The notes under the pieces were generated by a model. It saw nothing but the letters and a program-made list of their open reading frames with translations. It did not search any database and was not told where the DNA came from. DNA of 64,000 nt from Apostichopus japonicus (taxonomy: Eukaryota > Echinodermata > Holothuroidea > Aspidochirotida > Stichopodidae): the NCBI RefSeq assembly GCF_037975245.1, contig NC_092567.1:9616714-9680713 (forward strand), in the 5' to 3' direction. Both the position numbers and the translations under genes were made by a program. Shown one piece after another: positions 36,916 to 49,411 of the stretch (position 1 is the stretch's first letter; every line of letters starts with the position of its first letter).

Positions 36916-38032
36916 GGAAGCAGGACACTTCGCCCAACAACCATTTCGCCCAACAACCATTTCGCCCAACTGCCATTTCGCCCAACCTTACCATTTCGCC
37001 CAACCAGTCTGGTCATTTCGCCCAACCAGCCTGGTCATTTCGCCCAACCAGCCTGGTCATTTCGCCCAACCAGCCTGGTCATTTCGCCCAACCTTGATTA
37101 AATATGAAACGTTCGGGAATTTTTAACGTTACAGGATACGAACCGAATATTAAGGAAACTTGAGGATCGATCAGTGTGTTAGGGGTTAGGTTTGATAGTA
37201 AACGTTCGAATATTAAGTAATATTAAGGAAACTTGAAGTCCTTTACTTTGTATAACTTTAGTAAGGAAACGTTCGGGAATTTTTAACGTTACAGTATACG
37301 AACCGAATATTAAGGAATCTTGAGGATGGATCAGTGTTTTAGGGGTTAGGTTTGATAGTAAACGGTCGGGAATTGCTAACGTTACGGGATACGAACCGAG
37401 TATTAAGGAAACTTGAAGTCGTGGTTAAATTGATTAGGCCTACATATATGATTACATATGTGGTTACATTGATTAAAAATAATACTATATATTACGGACG
37501 GGTTTTATATATATATTTTTTTCAATTTAATAAGGAAACGTTCGGGAATTGTTAGTCACCGTCGGTAGATGGATCAGTGTTTTAGGGGTTAGGTTTGATA
37601 GGTTTTTATGAAGCCCGATTCCCCTGTGTTTGTATAATAATATAACTTCCATTGTATGCGTAAACGCCTAAAGTAGTGTAATCCTCCCATTATATCCGAA
37701 ATAACTGCTCAGACTCCGATCGATATCGAGCGGACCTCACTTTTTTATTTACCTATTACGAAGTAACCTAACCCCAAAAAAATCAAATTGAACTAGTGGA
37801 ATAGAAAAAGTAATATTATTCTGACTGAATATTAGTAAAAATAAGGTTGGGCGAAATGACCAACACGGTTGGGCGAAATGACCATGCTGGTTGGGCGAAA
37901 TGACTATGATGGTTGGGCGAAATGACCATGCATGTTGGGCGAAATGACCCGGCTGGTTGGGCGAAATGACCAGGCTGGTTGGGCGAAATGGCAGTTGGGC
38001 GAAATGGTTGTTGGGCGAAGTGACTAGAAAGC
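36916..38032. mobile_element. 1.1-kb inverted-repeat element whose ends are tandem 22-mers
   Basis: It interrupts C1, with AGAAAATC on both sides (8-bp duplication). The left end carries repeated CATTTCGCCCAAC, in full 22-bp units TCATTTCGCCCAACCAGCCT plus GG. The right end carries the inverse, ending GTTGGGCGAAGTGACTAG. The interior has two to three partial copies of an ACGTTCGGGAATTTTTAACG/GTGTTTTAGGGGTTAGGT block. No protein is encoded. Confidence 0.88.
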
Positions 38033-38059
38033 AGAAAATCCTGGATACGCCCCTGAAAT

Positions 38060-39432
38060 AGTACCCATAATGGTGTTAGCTAAGGCCTTGGCCTCAGGTT
38101 AATAGCACCATTATGATCATAATGGCGCTATGTTAGTATCCTAAACCAAGTCTACACCAGCTGTAGCACAATGTTGTATGAGGCCTGTATCCTAAGTGGA
38201 GTGGCTACTGAATGTTTTGAGTCTTATTTAGCAAATAATCCACAAAGGTATGGATTTTCTGCTCCTGCATATGTGCATCAAGGGTTTTTTAAGCCTATTC
38301 ACTATCATTAATTTTCTTTTTTTTGTGTGTCAATTTTCAGAGAAAGTTGATGTGCTAAGTCCTCAGCATTCACAGCTTTAAACTTTGAATGGGTGTGGTA
38401 TCAATGGACTCAACTGGTTAGACAAGGTAACAACAAATCCCAAACAACTCTGACAGCAGAAAGAGATATCCTGATACTTCCATGGGAGATCTACTGTAGT
38501 AACTATAGGCACCAGTGCTTGCCACCAACGGAGAATACGGTAATTTGATGTTCTTTGCTGAGCAACAAATTTGAATGTTTTATCATGAAATATGCCCCTA
38601 TCCACCTCTCTTCTCTTATAACTGTCTTTAATACATTGTAACAACCTAAGCACAACCTTTAAATGGACTGGATATGCTATTGAGGTGAACAGTGTATCTA
38701 GATAGCATTTCAGTAAGCTTTCCTTTAGACTACTGTACATACTGTTACAGTTACGCTGTGGTTTACAAATCCCGATGATCCAGCTTTTGGCAAAGAACAC
38801 CTTCAATTCTCTTCTCTTAGTAACTTAACAGTTGCACTGGAGTGACATGCAATATCAGCTGAGCATTTTCCAAAGAGTTCAGGAATACATTGGGTATGTC
38901 CTGTAGGTCAGTTTGAATCACGCTGAGCTAAACAAAAGTAGTTTTCATCACATTTCAGAGCCAGAGACGAAAAAGCCCTCCCCGCTGACCCTTCTCTGGA
39001 TGATGTTTCTGCAGGTAGGGCAAGCCAGACCAAGTGGACTGTTATCAGGGATACCAATAAAACCTGCAAGTATCGAAAATGCACCCAAATTGGTCACGCT
39101 TATCAAAATTGGTGACTGGAAATGTTGTTGCAGACGTCGACCTGGTTACTGCTTACACAGTATTGCTTATATGTGTATTTACACACTGCACCGTGCATAC
39201 TGAAATCTCTGAAAATACATCTTTATGGACCTAAAATGATAATTGCATAGAATTCTGTTGTGGTTTATATTGTGACAACTATAAAAAGTATCATTTTGGT
39301 ATTAATAAAAAAAATCATCACTTCTGAGCGACCATACTATATGATTGGTACTATAAGTTCAAGTGGACTAAAAGTCACACATACGCATTATATTATTAAG
39401 TCTTAAGTGTACCTGGGTGAACAGATAAAATG
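38060..39432. other. Unique-looking DNA between two elements, with one unassigned frame
   Basis: The longest frame is 142 codons on the minus strand (38806-38378). It contains YRILRWWQALVPIVTTVDLP. I do not recognise a domain, and no splice sites decide whether it is an exon, a relic or chance. Confidence 0.25.
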
Positions 39433-39440
39433 ACAGTAGC

Positions 39441-40282
39441 CATGGGGCGGCGATCCGTACTTCCGAGTGGGGGGGATATGACCTTGTTGACTATCTAAGC
39501 GTAGCGCCACCATGAGTTGGCGCGAAGCGTACAAGAAAATTTTGGGATTTACAAACCCTCTAGATGGCCGGAAACGGCACTTCCCAAGGTTTCCAAGCGG
39601 CATATACCCAACTTTAAAATAGGGATATCATGTCCGAAATATCTCATAATCAGGATCCAAAATACTTTTTTTTTTAATTTCGGGTGTTATTTTGGGAAAA
39701 TTGCCCCTGTCAATCTTGGTTCAGGCTCTACTTTAGAATGTTCGAGAGCTCTTTTATATTATTCGATGAAGAAAATGGCCTCATGCAGGCTATTATAGGC
39801 CTATACACATTCAATACACGATTACACATAGTTAGGCCTACATTCCTAGGTACCGATTGCTAGGGCATCCAGGTGAAACGTGTATTAAGCATTACCCTGG
39901 TAACATGAGATTCTCAGCGGTTCGAGGGAACATGTACGTGTGTAGGCCTACTAAAGGGCCTATATGAATACTATGAGGGTGCATATATGTACTATATCAA
40001 TACCATGGGCGCAATAATACATTTTGTTGTTATAGGGCCAATGAAGCCTAAAGTCAACTATTCTTGCTTTATAAAGACGGTTTATTTGAAAAGATCGCAC
40101 TGCGTTTATGGTAGGTGAGAAATGAAGCTAAATAAGAGCCGTACATTCACGATGATGCATATAAAGGCATGAAAATATTCTTATCCCTGGCATTTGGTGG
40201 GGGGGATATGGTGTATTACATCCCCTCCACCCATTTTCATGGGGGGATATATCCCCCCTTCCCCCCAGGATCGCCGCCCATG
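39441..40282. mobile_element. hAT-like element, 842 bp, exact 8-bp duplication
   Basis: Starts CATGGGGCGGCGATCC, ends GGATCGCCGCCCATG, and is flanked on both sides by ACAGTAGC. It contains an inverted module M at 39490-39597 and no coding sequence. Confidence 0.93.
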
Positions 40283-40439
40283 ACAGTAGCGATAACTTCT
40301 GGAACTTCTGTTTTTCCATTTTCATTTGAAAAACTACTGCAAATCCCTTTTGTTGGACTGTAATTATAGCAATTAATTTGTTTATTAAAATTAACAATAA
40401 GATGGTACTTTACAACCCAATGTTCCAATTTTCATTTAA

Positions 40440-40480
40440 GCCTCTGAAGAAGATCCTGCTAGGATCGAAACGTCAGGCCT
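40440..40480 (+). ncRNA. Hammerhead-ribozyme-like motif, second copy
   Basis: GCCT (40440) and AGGC (40475) can form stem I. CTGAAGA is at 40444, one extra A follows, then stem II GATCC/GGATC with loop TGCTA, GAAA at 40467, and ACGTC with the expected cleavage after C40474. ACGT is self-complementary, as in minimal hammerheads that work as dimers. Known examples occur in Penelope-like terminal repeats. The additional A between core and stem II may reduce or abolish activity. Confidence 0.5.
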
Positions 40481-40524
40481 ACTAACTTTTACACATTCTC
40501 TTACACAGGCTCTCTAGTGGATAA

Positions 40525-41220
40525 GTGCTAACAATTTTATTTTATTTTGATTATGCATTTATTTATGACGTCTGCCATGCATGGTCATTGCACTCTCTCA
40601 TTATGCCTAATTCAAATTATGGTGAACAGATATTTTTGAACAATTCGTTCATTAAAATTAACAATAAGATGGTATTTTACAACTCAATGTTCCAAAAAGG
40701 AATTAAGGCAGGTGAAGCATCCGTTTGACAATGATAATCGTCCATTGTCAATACTGCGTTTCAGAGAGAAGTATAAATTAGATTATTGCCCATTTACTGT
40801 TTACCATGGAATTATTTCGTCTATACCTAGAGCATGGAAGGATGGACTGGTGAAGGTTAACAAGGACATTGTTTGTGATTATCCCCAGTTTATTCCATCT
40901 GTCTCTAGACACATTTATAATAGCCTTATTACTCGTGTTAATACTCCTCCTGCGGCTGTAGCCAAATGGTATCTATTTCAATATCACAGCCACCCAATGG
41001 GAGAATACATTTCAAGCCGTTTCACTCTGTCAGAGATTCCAAGATGCAATATTTTCAATTTCGCTTCCTCCATCGCATTATTGGAACAAACCACTACCGT
41101 CATAAAATAGGGCAAATTGATAACCTGCGATGTCACATTTGTGGCCGCTATGATGAGACCCTGTTACATCTGTTTTGGGATTGCCCTTTTATATCGAACT
41201 TCATTTTAGATGTGGAGTAA
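40525..41220 (+). pseudogene. L1-like LINE reverse transcriptase C-terminal relic
   Basis: Three frame segments (1, then 2, then 1) read NNSFIKINNKMVFYNSMFQK, then LSILRFREKYKLDYCPFTVY, then FQFRFLHRIIGTNHYRHKIG and CHICGRYDETLLHLFWDCP. The last is the zinc-knuckle-like CX2CX8HX4C motif found after the reverse transcriptase in L1/Tx1-type LINEs. Two frameshifts make it non-functional. It lies directly downstream of the hammerhead-like copy. Confidence 0.82.
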
Positions 41221-41224
41221 GCTA

Positions 41225-44200
41225 TTTTTGGCAGTCAGTTTATATTTTCAAAGAATGACATATGCTTCGGGTAACATTTTCCTGTGAATCACCCATATAA
41301 TTTATTAATTTTTATCTGAAGTACTTCATCTTCAGTTAAAAAAATACAAACGCGGAAATTAAATGTAGGGATTGTTTATATAAGTTATAATTTGCTATTA
41401 AACTTGAGAAAGAACTCCAGCAAAGAGGCAAAGCTTTTATTTGTTACGAGCATTTAAAAGACTCAATTAGTAATTGCACTGTTCAGATAATTACAGTGCA
41501 TCATTGTTTTTGTATGTAGTTATCATTACTTGTAAAAGGTTTTTGACCTTATTGTACTCAAATATGGTCAAATTGGCACAAAAATGTTACCAATAAACAT
41601 ACCAAGCGTGGTAAAAAAAAAAGATTGTTTCTCGGAAATCTATTGTTTTTTCTCTCCAAGTAATGAAAAGTAAACAGTTTGGTAATATATTGTCATATAT
41701 TTATAATATTCAGTACAGTAAATATGAGATCGAAAGGCTTTTATACCACTTAAGAATCTATATAATGTAAGAGAAACAAGTTAATGGTGGAAGAACGATC
41801 CTGAACACGGTTTATTTCCAAGTCAATCAATGAAATTTACCTAGCACCTTTTCTGGCTCAACGTATAAAATAACAAAAAATAACAAAAACGCATACAAAA
41901 TAAAGAAAATATAGTTGGAATTATGCAACACATAAGGCACTAACTTATACGACTTAAGGTTAACAAATTCTGGAAGGAATAGATAACTTTCGGCAGGCTT
42001 ATTAATATCACATAAAAATGACCTCAAGTATCCTCTAGAGTCTAGTCAATACTTGTTACAAAGTGAGCCTCACATCTTCAATTAACATCTCTTTACCAAA
42101 ATTAAACATAAAAGATTGGGCTCAATTTTTGTTCCGATTAGATAGGTAGTTTCCCCTCCCATTCATATTAGAAGAAAGAGTAAATGAGCTATCTTCTGTT
42201 TCTTTAAACCAGAGAGCTCAAGGCTCACCGATGTCTTGCTTCCTTTCTACATGAGCACACTTATAATGGGTCATTTTGTAGCTCATATGACGAATTATGT
42301 TCTGTTGCTCAGTAATATAAATCTACAGAGAAACTATGAATACCATCCAAGTTTTATTTCTGAAGTTATGTTAGGATAGGATTTTGACTTCCTTAAAAAC
42401 AATGTGCTCACTAAGTGGATGAACATGTTTTCACTAGGTTTTCAGACTCTGACCTATATAAAAAAAGATAATATGGTTACTTTCAAAGTTCAGTTAAAAA
42501 GTTAACAAAAGATTTCAGACTTTGACACCTTGTTACTTTAAATGACATTTGACTTCTGCAAAAAGAAAAGAAACAAGAAAGCCTACCGACTCAGTGATTC
42601 CTTGTCTTATAAGATCAAATATGAAAATGTCAGAAAGTTATTAGGTTCTCAAATATAAATATCTTTCTCAATTTCATAACATCAATATCAATCAAGGTCT
42701 GACAAATTAAGTGCATTCTGTACATCACGTCACATCACTTTCCCTATTGCTGACCGTGACAATGAATAACTGGGCTCTTGTACTCATTACAGGTAAATTA
42801 TATCTCAATATGACATCTGATCAACTGCCCACGTTATGTTATGTTTAAAATTTCCAAAGCGTAACTTCTGCTGAACCCAACTGACCTCTACCCTCCACTT
42901 AAAAACAATAGGGTTTTTGTACTCATTATAAAGAAGCTATAGCCATACATACTATACAGCAAGTTTTGACACCTGGCGACCTTAAATGAACCCTGGCCTA
43001 CATCATATTGTTTACAAACTATACAATACACTAGACTATCATCCCGTGCATATATGAGCTCCTTTCATGTACTCATTCTCGAGATAAAGCACTTGATATA
43101 TTCACACTTTGCCCTCTGCGGACTCCAAATGACCATTGACCACCACAAACAAGATCTTCAGATTTCCTTCCTTTGACCTCAAATTAACTTCAACTTTGAA
43201 AAACACTACAGATCATCTACTCACCAAGTTTGATCTTCCTGCAACTTCCACATCTTGACATACTGTGTAAACAATGATTTCAGACTTTGACCTTTGACCA
43301 ATAATCCCAAACCAGTTTTACAACATACCAAACATGAAATATATCCCAGTTGTCCTTATGAAGTAACAGCATTTACAAGTGAGTGCCACACCATCACCAT
43401 AGATTCCTTCTGCCTCTGCAAGGAATCAGCCAGACAGCTCAACTGTAGTGTGGTTTCGATGATGCTGCATGAATTATCTTCTATGAATGTGATACACTAG
43501 GCTGTTGGGTATAGCCAAGATGACCAACATACTTTAATCAAGGTAGTACAGCAAAGAAAATTGAGATATGACAAACATAATTCACATTGGCAGATGATGA
43601 CCGACAATGAAACTTTTCTTGTATTCAGCATACAGATTGATCTCTACCAAAGACAACAGGCTTCTTCAACTCAATGTGGTACACCTTCCATTTGGAACAA
43701 GCGGGCACCGGGTGATTTATATCTCATGGTTCCCAAGATTGTGTGTCTGGTTTGCCTCTAAAACATCTAATGAGGTAACAATTAATTTTTGTAAAAAGCG
43801 CAGGCCATTTCCCGAACGTTACTATATCCAAACCTGCAGGTTTTATATGGCACTGAAGCTCGACAATTGCAACCCCAAGATCATTTTGAACTAACAGCTA
43901 GGTAAGTCACATTTGAAGAAAAAACAACTACTAAACAATTGGATGTATGACATGACAGAAGACTTCACATTGAAGTTGGGACCAATCTGACAGCAGACAT
44001 ATGTTGTGTATAGTGCTATGACATGATTCAAGGTTCTATCATAATGGTTCACAAAATGGAGTCTGATAACACATTATGAAGTTAATATTTCTCTTATAAT
44101 ATATCTGCATACATTAGTTCCCTGAAGATGCATTTATTAGGATACAGGAATGGGGAACCTTGTCAAAACATACTATTTGAAGCCAAAGATAGAACTGCCC

Positions 44201-45560
44201 AATGATTTATAAGTGACTTCCCTGCTAGGATGAATAATGGAATATAGGCTGAATATGTTTAAATACAACTATATGTTATATCTTACAATGATGAATACAT
44301 TTTTATGAAATTACCCTTGTCCTAATGAATACACACCAACAACCACTATGGCAACATACACTATGGCTGCATCAAAGTACAATCAATTGAAACTATTACC
44401 CATACATTCTGATAAATTTATATTTCCAGATTAAAATGTTAACTTTAATAGAAAGACTAAAACATTTCTCATACTTGCATGAATATTAAAACAAAATGCA
44501 ACTACATGTAATAATGTCAAATGTGAATTAAATCTTGCATATATTAAAGAAGGTTGTACTAGCCTGAAAGTGTCTACAATATCAAGAATGTTATAAACAA
44601 AACCTTTCTAAAGGTATTTTGTACAGAAAAAATGAAAGCAGACCTTAGTACTAGAAGGTTACTGTAAAAATATCAAGGAATATTACATCTATTGTATGTT
44701 TGGTACTAGTGTTTACACAGGTCCAAAAATCATGAAACTGGTATCGGAGAGCCGTTACCTGTCAGTTACCCGGATACCCGGAAAAATTTGTTTACCCTTG
44801 TGTATCGCAATTTTCAAGAAATTACATATTGGATGCTATACTAAATAACACAGATTCTCCACTGACAATGTTTTCATGTTCAAATAGGTGTAAGATAAGG
44901 TATAAAACCTTCCTCAATAATTCTTTTTGCTTTTGTTTCTTTCATTAACTTAATAATATCTTCATATAATTAACATAAGTACTAACATCGCACTGCCGCT
45001 GCTTTTTATGTTTGCCCTCCACCTTTAGACCATATTAATATCACATTTAGCTTATAAACAGTTTTTACTACGACTAACTATTATATGGGCCCAGGGTTCG
45101 CATTAGCCACGGGATTGCGCAATTCCCGGAATTTGAATGCATTTGGAATAAACGTTTAGTAAAAAGCCACTTGCGATTATTATTTTTTAGCTATTCAATC
45201 TATAATCCATTAGTCACATCTTGTAAATTTCCTTGTCAGTCTTTCCTTCTGTGATATTAACGAATGAAAAAATAATAATTGTGAGAATTCTTTCAATTTC
45301 TTCCGCATGGTAACCTAACACCACACTACCACAATAGGGAAATCTGGCCTAACCATCTGTTTATTCGCTAAAATTGTGACACAGTTATAAGATATCCATG
45401 GAATACTTTCATTATTGGTGTTATATTCAACCACATGGTAGCCTAACACCACACTACCACAATGGGGAAATCTTGCCTAACCATTGGCTTAAAGACACAA
45501 AAACAAAACCAGAATGGAAATATGCAGTTTTCTTCATGAATCTGACGTAATGTATAGTGA
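41225..45560. other. AT-rich DNA with scattered diverged monomers
   Basis: No coding region is supported. From about 42.4 to 43.3 kb phrases such as CAGACTTTGACC, TTGTACTCATTA and ACAATAGG recur. These are eroded copies of the monomer family that is tandem at 45560. Frames at 43561-43894 lie in the same family. Confidence 0.45.
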
Positions 45561-46235
45561 TGGTGTACATGTTAACAAGGGTTTCACAATTTGACCTCTG
45601 ATGACCCTTAACGACCTCCAGTCCTCCACCAAAAACAATAGGCTTCTTTAACTCAATGTGGTACTTCTGCACACTAAATTAGTGGTCGACCCAAGCTTCC
45701 AGTATTGAAATATCGTGATTACAAGGGATTCACAATTTGACCCCTGGTGACCCCAAATGACCATTGCCCTACACCAAAACAGTATGCTTCTTACATTCAA
45801 TGTGGTACTTCTACACACTGAATATGAAGTCTGCCCATAATTCCCTCCTTGAGATATCATGTTTACAAGGTGTTCACAATTTGACCCCTGGTGACACCAA
45901 ATGACCTCTGACATCCATAAAAAACAGTAGGCTTTTTGTATTTAATGTGGTTCTTCTACAGACTAAGTATGGAGTTGATCTGAACTTCCCTTCGTGAGAT
46001 ATCATGTTTACAAGGTTTTCACAATTTGACCACTGGTGACCCCAAACGACCTTTGACCCCCACCAAAAACAATAGGCTTCTTGTACTCAATGTGGTACTT
46101 CTACACAGTACATAGGCAATTGGTCTGACATTTCCTTCTTGAGATATCGTGTTTACAAGCTGGATGTCACAATTGCACTCACACACACACGACATCATGA
46201 ATGCAAAGGTTACGATTATCATAGAAACCAAAAAA
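45560..46235 (-). repeat. Tandem array of about 140-bp monomers (four to five units)
   Basis: CACAATTTGACC recurs at about 45587, 45729, 45868 and 46019. Each is followed by AATGACCTTTGACC-like text, CAATAGGCTTCTT, CTCAATGTGGTACTTCTACA and GAGATATCATGTTTACAAG. The last unit ends in an ACACACACAC run with GCAAAGGTTACGATTATCAT, matching the ends at 7000 and 55500. Confidence 0.85.
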
Positions 46236-46239
46236 TCAC

Positions 46240-48030
46240 ACTTGCGTAGGATTCGGGTAATAAATTAGGAACCGGGTAGTATTGCGTCGGTGGGTATCCG
46301 GGTAACCCGTGCAAACATTATTTGATACAAAAAAAAAAAGGCTGGACATGCGCACCATTATAAAAACCAACAAAGGGGTGGGGGGGGGCCTCATCTGCTA
46401 TCTGCATCAAGTGAAAGGATGCAGTTGAAAAATGAGATACAGGTATAATTCATCCCTCAGAAATCAGAGAAATTGAATTTTGCAGAAAGAGTTAGGAATA
46501 CGCCAAGCACAGATTGATCCCAATCTGTGCTGTGTATATCAAGTTAGAAATACTTTACCTGTAAGTGTGTACATCAATATATATACACACCCAGCTTTGC
46601 AGTGTTAATTAAGTTAGGAATATGCCAAGCAAAGATTCATCCTAATCTGTGCTATGTATATCACATACATAGCATAACTATCACCAAGTACCAATCCCTA
46701 ATCACCATTTCAATGTCTGCAAATGAACTTATAATGGCAAAAGTTAGCAAATGGAAGCACCTTAAATTGTCAGCCAGGAAGATCACTATATTAAACTTGA
46801 CATCATATCATGTTGATGTTGAGGTAATAAACTATCATCATACATACTGTACTGTGTAAGACTCTACCCTGAAATGTGGCATTTAAACTTATTTTAGACT
46901 AGCGGGTAAGATACTGTTGGCTTCATTTAAAATAATTTAAAAAACACAGCTAAACCACTATATTAGCAGCATGTGGCACCATCTTTAAGGACATGACAAG
47001 ATATTAGAGAATTTGTAACTTCTAATTCAAGAATTTCCAAGAAACATCACTGAATTTGATGAATAACCTGAAGTTTAGCAATCAAAATGAGATGTGAATC
47101 CAAATTTATGAACAAACTAAAGAATCCAGCTCTCAACAGTTAATGTAATAATTTTGAGCGACTTTGTGAATACCCTAGTGGAAGCATATATTTTCTCCTG
47201 AGCAAGTTTTTAGACTTGAAATTCATACACACCCTGACAAATACTTGAGGACCTTAGTCAGAGATTACTATTTAAATAATGAAAGAACACAAATGTTCAT
47301 ACCCTCTCCTATTCCCCATGCCTCCTTCACGATGATAAGTAGGTCAAATATTCACCAGATTTGATGAAAACAATGAAAATTAAGAAGTAGTTTGTATAAG
47401 TTGGGTGCAGACATAAAGTTACCAGGTTTCAGAGTATAAGCCAAAGTGCTATTTACAACACTTCAGTCAAAATAAAGACAGCCGTGTACTGTGCTCATAA
47501 AAAGATTTGCTACATTTGAAAAATTAATTGATTCACATGGATGGTCTCATTTGGCTCATCTCATTTCACCAAGAGTCACAGCAGCTGAAGCTTGATTGGA
47601 ATCTTGAAGCCATAAATGGAGTTGCTGTAGAGTTGCATATGTTTGATTGTCGTACATGAGTTGAAATAAAACTTCAATCTGTGAAAATAAAGAAAAACAT
47701 TCATCAAACTATAAAGATATAAGAATAATTCCTTGACACATTTTCCATAAGAACAACTCAATGCTTACAGGAGTTTTTTATTTTTGACCAGTGTTGACGC
47801 CAAGGTTCTTGCACATATGAAGTATGAAGGTTCATCCAATCTTTACTTTTGGAGTTATATTTACAAGATTTTTCGACTTTGACCTATAATTGCATTTAAT
47901 TTCCACATAAAACAACAAAGGCATTTGTGCTTACTTATAGTTGGATTTGCATACTACATATGTGGTTCATTAAAGCTTTTCTGTTGCAATGATTTTTTGG
48001 AATGTTTTCACACTTTGGAGTTTGGAGTCT
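46240..48030. other. Non-coding DNA downstream of the RASSF gene
   Basis: A partial duplication (AGTTAGGAATA(C/T)GCCAAGCA at 46490 and 46613) and a G-run at 46377 are visible. Another diverged monomer lies at 47790-47960. No exon is recognised. Confidence 0.4.
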
Positions 48031-48036
48031 ATCTAT

Positions 48037-48450
48037 CTAGTTGGGGCGACATGATGACACAACACAAGCTTTCCATGATTCATGATCGTCAGCTGTTCTT
48101 ATGAGCTGATTGCAGTCCATCCCAGTCCAGGTTTTAGTTTTAACCGGCCTGTCTCTCCTTTGTACCCCATCTGTCCCTCCTTGCAATTTAGTGTTTGCCA
48201 GGCTGTTATTCTGACTAATTACATTCCCAAACCACAGAAGTTTTCTTCTTTTCATCACTGAAAGGAGGGATTCCTGCTCCCCTATGAAACTCCCAATTAT
48301 TGGCTATACTTGCTTGTTCATGGTGTGAGAAGTGTAATGGATTTGGAGAAGTTTTCCGGATACAGTTCATTTCAAATGCATTTATTCGCTTTTCAATCTC
48401 CGCATTTTAAGTCCACGTTTTGCACTCATACAGGACCTTGGAGTCTACTA
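48037..48450 (-). pseudogene. LINE C-terminal relic (RTE/CR1-like)
   Basis: The minus strand gives a VLYECKTWT...INAFEMNCIRK segment with stops. An open 73-codon piece follows: KRRKLLWFGNVISQNNSLAN and TKTWTGMDCNQLIRTADDHE. This is the conserved tail after the reverse transcriptase of several non-LTR families (KRRKLRWFGHV...EWTG...RxAxDRxxW). It is broken upstream. Confidence 0.82.
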
Positions 48451-49411
48451 ACTTCAAATTACATTTAACCTCCACAAAAATGATAGGATCCTTGAAGTAA
48501 GCTTTATCTATTCAAAATATGAAGTTCATCCAAGCTTTCGGAGCAGGAGCACTGGTTTACAAAATTTTTAGGCTTTCACCTCCATTGACCTTTGATATAA
48601 ACAATGGTGTTCTTGTACTCAGTTATGTAGAAGTTCACACAAGTCTTCTTTCTGTCAATCTCTACTGACCTTTCAATTTCACCAGGGTTCATGTACTCAC
48701 GAGGGAGATCTACTATTATTAGCATTCTTTAGATAAATTTAGCAAGATAATTTACCACTGTCATCTGAACATACTGTAGTGCTACCAGTTTATAAAATAG
48801 CTATACTATTGATGTAACAATGTACACTTCATAAGCATGTTGCAATAGTTTGATACATTACACCTTCAGGCACAATACTCATTAGTTGATCAATGTACAA
48901 TCTATAAACAAGCAATACATCAACAACTTGTAAACGAACATGTTAAATCAAGAACAGCATAGACCCCTTGCTACCAAAGTGTTATTGAATGAATGAGGGG
49001 GGGGGGTGAAATCTCCCCTCACCAATAGTATCTAGACTATGGAAGTATCATGGAAGCCTCTGCTTTGAAATTTGTATTCAGATTTAATATAACTGACACA
49101 GTAATAACAAGAGCTGGATTCATAATTTGGATAGTTTGGTTATGTTGTCAGGGGCAACCAATCTACAGTACAGAGCAGTAGGAGCATGTGAAGTATCATG
49201 GTCTTTATGAACCACTGCTTGTGGTTGTTAAACTTTGTCCTTAGCCAAAGACAATAGGCGTCAATAAACTCAGTTGGAGGAATCCTGTCCTTCCCTGTTT
49301 ACACGCTTGATGTCAGACCTACTAATACAAATACACACGCAAGGTTGAACCCACAGGTTCACTGCTCTCTGTACGTAACCAATCAACAGGAGGTGTAAAA
49401 TGTCCCTTACT

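Larger units (their letters stand above)
32149..38055. mobile_element. C-family hAT-like element, outer copy C1 of a four-level nest
   Basis: Its ends are CAAGCGCGTATCCAGG and CCTGGATACGCCCCTG, flanked on both sides by AAATA (5-bp duplication). Its own sequence occupies 32149-32969, 36300-36915 and 38041-38055. The rest is elements inserted later. It has a purine-rich AG tract (32189-32325), two copies of module M, and no protein. The copy inside 17481-19432 shows the B insertion point empty. Confidence 0.82.

Noticed and set aside
36937-38020. CRISPR-like array (regular CATTTCGCCCAAC units)
   Set aside because: The units are contiguous 22-mers with almost no unique spacers. They are inverted at the two ends of one element, and the genome is eukaryotic.
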